Origin: CAG-488 sp051881315
GTDB taxonomy: Bacteria > Bacillota > Clostridia > Oscillospirales > Acutalibacteraceae
DNA: 64,000 bases
Direction of reading: 5' to 3'
NCBI GenBank assembly: GCA_051881315.1
Contig: JBJEPQ010000056.1
Location: 87,612-151,611, forward strand
This document shows positions 61,208 to 64,000 of this stretch, piece after piece; the stretch's first letter is position 1, and each line of letters begins with the position of its first letter. The notes under the pieces are model-generated. The model did no database searches and was not told the origin of the DNA. It saw nothing but the letters and a program-made list of their open reading frames with translations. The position numbers and the translations under genes are program-made.

Positions 61208-61493
61208 GCCTTCCCCTTGAGGGGAAGGCAAAAAAGACTTTAGACCTTAGATGTTAGATTTTAGACGATTAAAATTAAAATTATGCAGAAACCGTTTCAG
61301 CCTCCTCTTGTTGCAAGGTAGCCGGAAGGATTGATGAAACCTTCCAAGGCTTCCCCTTGAGGGGAAGCTCCGCCGTAGGCGGTGATGAGGTGGAGCAAGT
61401 CTGATGAAATTACATTTCTACTTGATTTTCTAAATTATTACACCTCATCCGTCACGTCGTTCCGCCGTGCCACCTTCCCCTCAAGGGGAAGGC
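61208..61493. repeat. Intergenic palindromic repeat and heptamer cluster 3
   Basis: Between spoIIIAH and the second RNA/XRE cassette. A 22-base near-perfect palindrome with core CTTCCCCTTGAGGGGAAG (61208-61229), four TTAGAYN heptamers (61240-61267), then two larger elements, 61348-61392 (ends in GTGATGAGGTGG) and 61441-61493 (reverse, CACCTCATCCGTCACG...CTTCCCCTCAAGGGGAAG). The first palindrome may also end spoIIIA transcription, but no T-run follows it. No coding frame. Confidence 0.88.
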
Positions 61494-61541
61494 TTGTAAG
61501 GTTTCTATTTTTTTATAAATACAGCAAAAATAAAAATGTAC

Positions 61542-61570
61542 TGGATTTTTCGTTTCGGAGATGATATAAT
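61542..61570 (+). promoter_or_regulatory. Promoter of the RNA/XRE cassette, copy B
   Basis: TGGATT (61542-61547, weak -35) and TATAAT (61565-61570) with 17 bases between and TGA before the -10 box, as in copy A. Points rightward. Confidence 0.75.
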
Positions 61571-61576
61571 AGCATT

Positions 61577-61745
61577 GCCAAACAAAATTTCATATATTGA
61601 TCCATTTAAAACGTGTGTTTTTGTCTTTTGATAAAAATGCATGCTCGTTTCTGCATACCGTTTTAAATGGATGTTGGAATTTTGTTTGGCGACAGTTGAG
61701 CTATGCGTTTTTTGTGCGTGGCTTCGGCTACGCACTTTTTATTTT
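61577..61745 (+). ncRNA. Structured leader/small RNA upstream of the XRE gene (copy B)
   Basis: The predicted start G (61577), 7 bases after the -10 box as in copy A, begins a 114-nt hairpin ending at 61690. Outer stem GCCAAACAAAATT/AATTTTGTTTGGC, then ATCCATTTAAAACG/CGTTTTAAATGGAT. Compared with copy A, two G-C pairs of the outer stem are A-T pairs here and the inner stem is wholly different but still paired. A linker with GTTGAGCTATG and a UUCG-capped terminator follow. No frame for a protein. Confidence 0.8.
61714..61745 (+). terminator. Terminator between leader RNA and XRE gene (copy B)
   Basis: GTGCGTGGC/GCTACGCAC, nine pairs with one wobble, closed by a TTCG tetraloop and followed by TTTTTATTTTT. 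It precedes the GGGAG ribosome site of the broken XRE gene. Confidence 0.92.
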
Positions 61746-61760
61746 TAGGGAGAAATTACG

Positions 61761-61955
61761 ATGAGCTTTCCGTAGAATTTGAAAAACGCACGCAAAATAA
61801 AAGGCTTGACACAGCAACAGCTCGCCGATCTTCTGGATCTTGACCGCTCTGCTATTGCACATTATGAGAAAGGCTCGGCAATGCCCCATGCAAGAAACAT
61901 TCAAAAGCTTTGTGACATTTTAGAGCTTACATTTGATGAATTGTTTAACGGATAA
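61761..61955 (+). pseudogene. Small XRE-family regulator with an in-frame TAG (broken copy of the cassette)
   Basis: From the ATG at 61761 (GGGAG 8 bases upstream) the frame reads MSFP, TAG (61773-61775), then NLKNARKIKGLTQQQLADLL...DRSAIAHYEKGSAMPH...KLCDILELTFDELFNG and a final TAA. Apart from the TAG it lines up end to end with the intact 63-residue XRE protein of copy A. A single change (for example CAG to TAG) explains the loss. A TTG two codons after the TAG could restart translation but has no ribosome site. A sequencing error is also possible. Confidence 0.85.
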
Positions 61956-62025
61956 GTAGTCTCTTTTTTAGAAAGATTACGCTTTTTATACGCCCTCTGC
62001 AAATTTTAAAGTTTCTACATCTAAC

Positions 62026-62260
62026 GTCTATGTTCTGCCTTCCCCTTGAGGGGAAGGTGGCACAACCGCAGGTTGTGACGGATGAGGTGTATATCATTTC
62101 ATCAAACTTTATCCACCTCATCACCGCCTGCGGCGGAGCTTCCCCTCAAGGGGAAGCCTTGGAAAGTTTCTGCAAACTTTAAAGCTTTCTCGTCTAAAGT
62201 CTAACATCTAAAATCTAAAGTCTAATCAAGCCACCCCTTGCTGAGAGCAAGAGGTGGCTT
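62026..62260. repeat. Intergenic palindromic repeat and heptamer cluster 4
   Basis: Between the broken XRE gene and the DUF1015 gene. CTTCCCCTTGAGGGGAAG element with CACAACCGCAGGTTGTG hairpin and GATGAGGTG end (62037-62089), the reverse element with CCGCCTGCGGCGG (62114-62158), five inverted heptamers (62192-62226) and an AGCCACC..TTGC/GCAA..GGTGGCT stem (62228-62260). Two further heptamer-like units lie near 62019-62030. The 61956-62025 and 62261-62299 parts show nothing. Confidence 0.88.
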
Positions 62261-62299
62261 TAGTTGTTGTTATACAGTTAATCAAAAATAAAAAATATC

Positions 62300-63541
62300 T
62301 TATGAAAGCTTGTGAATGAACAGACCGCTCATCAGCTTAGGCTCAAACCATGTGGATTTCGGCGGCATGATCTTGTCAGCGTCTGCGATATCCATAAGAT
62401 CGTCAAGAGTTGTCGGGAACATTGAAAATGCGATCTTCATATCCTCGTTTACTCTTCTCTCAAGCTCGCCGAGTCCTCTGATACCGCCGATGAAATCAAT
62501 CCTCTTGTCGGTACGGGGGTCGTCAATGCCGAAGATCGGGGAAATAACATTGTTCTGAAGAATTGAAACGTCAAGCTGATCGACGGGATCGTTCGCGTCA
62601 AAGGTTCCGTCCTTTGCGGTCAGCTTGTACCATACGCCGTCAAGCAACATTCCGAAGGTGTGCTTCTTCTCGGGCTTGTATGCGTCCTTGCCGTATTCTT
62701 CGATCTCCATAACCTCGCCCATTTTTGCCATAAACTCATCCTTTGAGTATCCGTTGAGATCCTTCATAACACGGTTGTAGTCCATTATTTCAAGCTCGTC
62801 CGTCGGGAAAAGCACGGCAAGGAAGAAGTTGAATTCCTCGCTGCCCGTATAGTTCGGGTTCTGCTCACGGCGCTTCTTGCCGACCTTGACTGCAGAAGCC
62901 GCTCTGTGGTGACCGTCGGCAATGTAGAGGGAGTCAATGTCCGCAAATCTGTCCGTAATCGCTTTTACCGTTGCGGCGTCATCAATAACCCAAACCGTGT
63001 TTTCAACGCCCTCGGAAACGAAATCATATACAGGATCATGGCTTGCTTTCCAGTCCTCAACCGTCTTGCTGACGAACTCATCGGGACGGTAGGTCAGGAA
63101 GATCGGACCTGTGTTTGCGTCGCAGTAGTCAACATGATTTATTCTGTCCGCCTCTTTGTCCGCTCTTGTAAGCTCGTGCTTTTTGATGACATTGTTGATG
63201 TAATCGTCGATTGCGGTACAGCCGACAAGTCCTGTCTGGCTTCTGCCGTTCATTATCTGACGGTAGATATAGATGCAGGGAGTTTCGTCCTCCTTGCAAA
63301 CTCCGTCCGCAACAAGCTTATCGAGATTTTCTCTTGCCTTGAGATAAACCTTTTCGTCATAGAGGTCGATCGAGGGATCAAGGTCAACCTCCGCCTTATC
63401 TACATGAAGGAAAGAATAGGGATTGCCCTTTACCATTTCTCTTGCTTCGTCGCTGTTCATAACATCGTACGGCAAAGCGGCCACATCCTTAGCTCTTTCG
63501 GGGATAGGTCTGATTGCCTTAAAAGGTCTGAAAACTGCCAT
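62300..63541 (-). CDS. DUF1015 family protein
   Basis: 413 residues. Family stretches are FRPFKAIRPIPERAKDVAALPYDVMNSDEAREMVKGNPYSFLHVDKAEVDL, IYIYRQIMNGRSQTGLVGCTAIDDY, IADGHHRAASAVKVG and the closing region. DUF1015 proteins often sit beside serine-synthesis genes, but not here. The biochemical role is unknown. The protein is soluble, of normal length and not broken. It stands alone between the repeat cluster and the upstream XRE gene, with its own promoter region in 63542-63638. Confidence 0.92.
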   Translation of the reverse strand: MAVFRPFKAIRPIPERAKDVAALPYDVMNSDEAREMVKGNPYSFLHVDKAEVDLDPSIDLYDEKVYLKARENLDKLVADGVCKEDETPCIYIYRQIMNGRSQTGLVGCTAIDDYINNVIKKHELTRADKEADRINHVDYCDANTGPIFLTYRPDEFVSKTVEDWKASHDPVYDFVSEGVENTVWVIDDAATVKAITDRFADIDSLYIADGHHRAASAVKVGKKRREQNPNYTGSEEFNFFLAVLFPTDELEIMDYNRVMKDLNGYSKDEFMAKMGEVMEIEEYGKDAYKPEKKHTFGMLLDGVWYKLTAKDGTFDANDPVDQLDVSILQNNVISPIFGIDDPRTDKRIDFIGGIRGLGELERRVNEDMKIAFSMFPTTLDDLMDIADADKIMPPKSTWFEPKLMSGLFIHKLS

Positions 63542-63638
63542 ATAAAATCACTGCTCCTTTTCCTTAACAGATAAACTTTTGTTCTGTTTTACGGTGATAA
63601 TTTTACTATACTTACTGCTTATTTGTCAATATAAATCG

Positions 63639-63665
63639 AAAAAACCGCTCCTCAATTCGGAGCAG
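63639..63665 (-). terminator. Terminator of the XRE gene at the right end
   Basis: CTGCTCC and GGAGCGG pair (7 bp, one wobble) around GAATTGA, followed by TTTTTTCG on the minus strand, 28 bases after the stop codon. Confidence 0.8.
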
Positions 63666-63692
63666 TTTTTTCGTAACTCAAATGATATTTTG

Positions 63693-63938
63693 TCATTCGC
63701 AGCCGAGAAGCCATTCAAGACTTACATTGAGAGATTCGGCAATAGCTTTGAGCTCATAATCGGCAACTCCCCGGAGCTGTCCCTCAAGCTTTGAAAGTCC
63801 CGAAGCATTGAGGTCAATACCTCTGATCTGGAGCTGAGCCAGAAGATCCTTCTGCTTCATTCCGATAGCCTTTCTCTGCTGTTCAACCTTGGCGCCGACG
63901 ATATTCATATCTCCGAGCGCCTGTTTCCTTGTTCTCAT
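63693..63938 (-). CDS. XRE-family DNA-binding protein
   Basis: 81 residues from the ATG at 63938, which has AGGAGG 6 bases upstream; 12 codons of the longer frame are dropped. A Cro/C1-type domain (NIVGAKVEQQRKAIGMKQKDLLAQLQIRGIDLNASGLSKLEGQLRGVADYELKAIAESLNVSLEWLLG). It differs from the two small XRE proteins of the RNA cassettes and has no leader hairpin. Its target is unknown. Confidence 0.88.
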   Translation of the reverse strand: MRTRKQALGDMNIVGAKVEQQRKAIGMKQKDLLAQLQIRGIDLNASGLSKLEGQLRGVADYELKAIAESLNVSLEWLLGCE

Positions 63939-64000
63939 ATCCTTCCTCCTAATTTCCTGCAAAGCTGAAAACATTATTTTTCTTTTAATATAATACCATA

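Overview
The window looks like chromosome from an anaerobic, endospore-forming Firmicute of the class Clostridia, probably a gut member of the Oscillospiraceae/Ruminococcus group. The evidence is a complete spoIIIA operon, the nusB-xseAB-ispA-dxs-tlyA-nadK-argR-recN gene order, a T-box leader in front of tyrS, GGAGG-type ribosome binding sites and sigma-A promoters with 17-bp spacers. No tRNA or rRNA gene, insertion sequence or CRISPR array was seen. The group assignment is inference; no 16S sequence is present.

Layout. 1-5.2 kb: mismatch repair and tRNA modification run leftward (miaB, a YlbF-family gene, mutS, mutL cut by the window edge) from one strong promoter. 5.2-9.5 kb: a rightward glycosylation operon with two tandem paralogous membrane glycosyltransferases and a polyprenyl-phosphate glycosyltransferase. 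9.8-23 kb: one giant leftward gene for a 4377-residue secreted repeat protein. 23.3-28.1 kb: trmB, T-box/tyrS, a membrane protein, a possible degenerate ATPase and birA. 28.1-34.9 kb: a DivIVA-like coiled coil, MscL with a zinc ribbon, a three-gene cassette (double-HTH regulator, small helical protein, phage-tail-like/M14 chimera), an HD hydrolase and a secreted lipase-like protein. 35-40.1 kb: a MacA/MacB-like pair without its ATPase, and secreted or lipoproteins. 40.2-49.7 kb: the nusB-to-recN housekeeping operon. 49.7-55.5 kb: a small ORF, a pseudouridine synthase, the UPF0210/ACT pair and a YfhO-like protein. 56.5-61.2 kb: spoIIIAA-AH. 62.3-64 kb: a DUF1015 protein and an XRE regulator.

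The most interesting signal is a pair of matching cassettes on either side of the spoIIIA operon, in opposite orientation. Each has an extended -10 promoter, then a transcript of about 160-170 nt that starts exactly at the base of a long hairpin, then a strong terminator, then a 63-64 codon XRE regulator that can only be reached by read-through. The outer hairpin stems differ by paired (compensatory) changes between the two copies. The left copy is intact; the right one has an in-frame TAG at codon 5. The layout resembles type III toxin-antitoxin loci (promoter, RNA, terminator, protein), but the protein is a DNA-binding domain. Both cassettes lie against clusters of palindromic repeats and 7-bp tandem repeats (TTAGAYN), a second unusual feature that occurs four times in the window.

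The proposed functions of the membrane glycosyltransferases, the giant protein, the RNA/XRE cassette and the phage-like cassette are inference. The housekeeping assignments rest on clear motifs and gene order.
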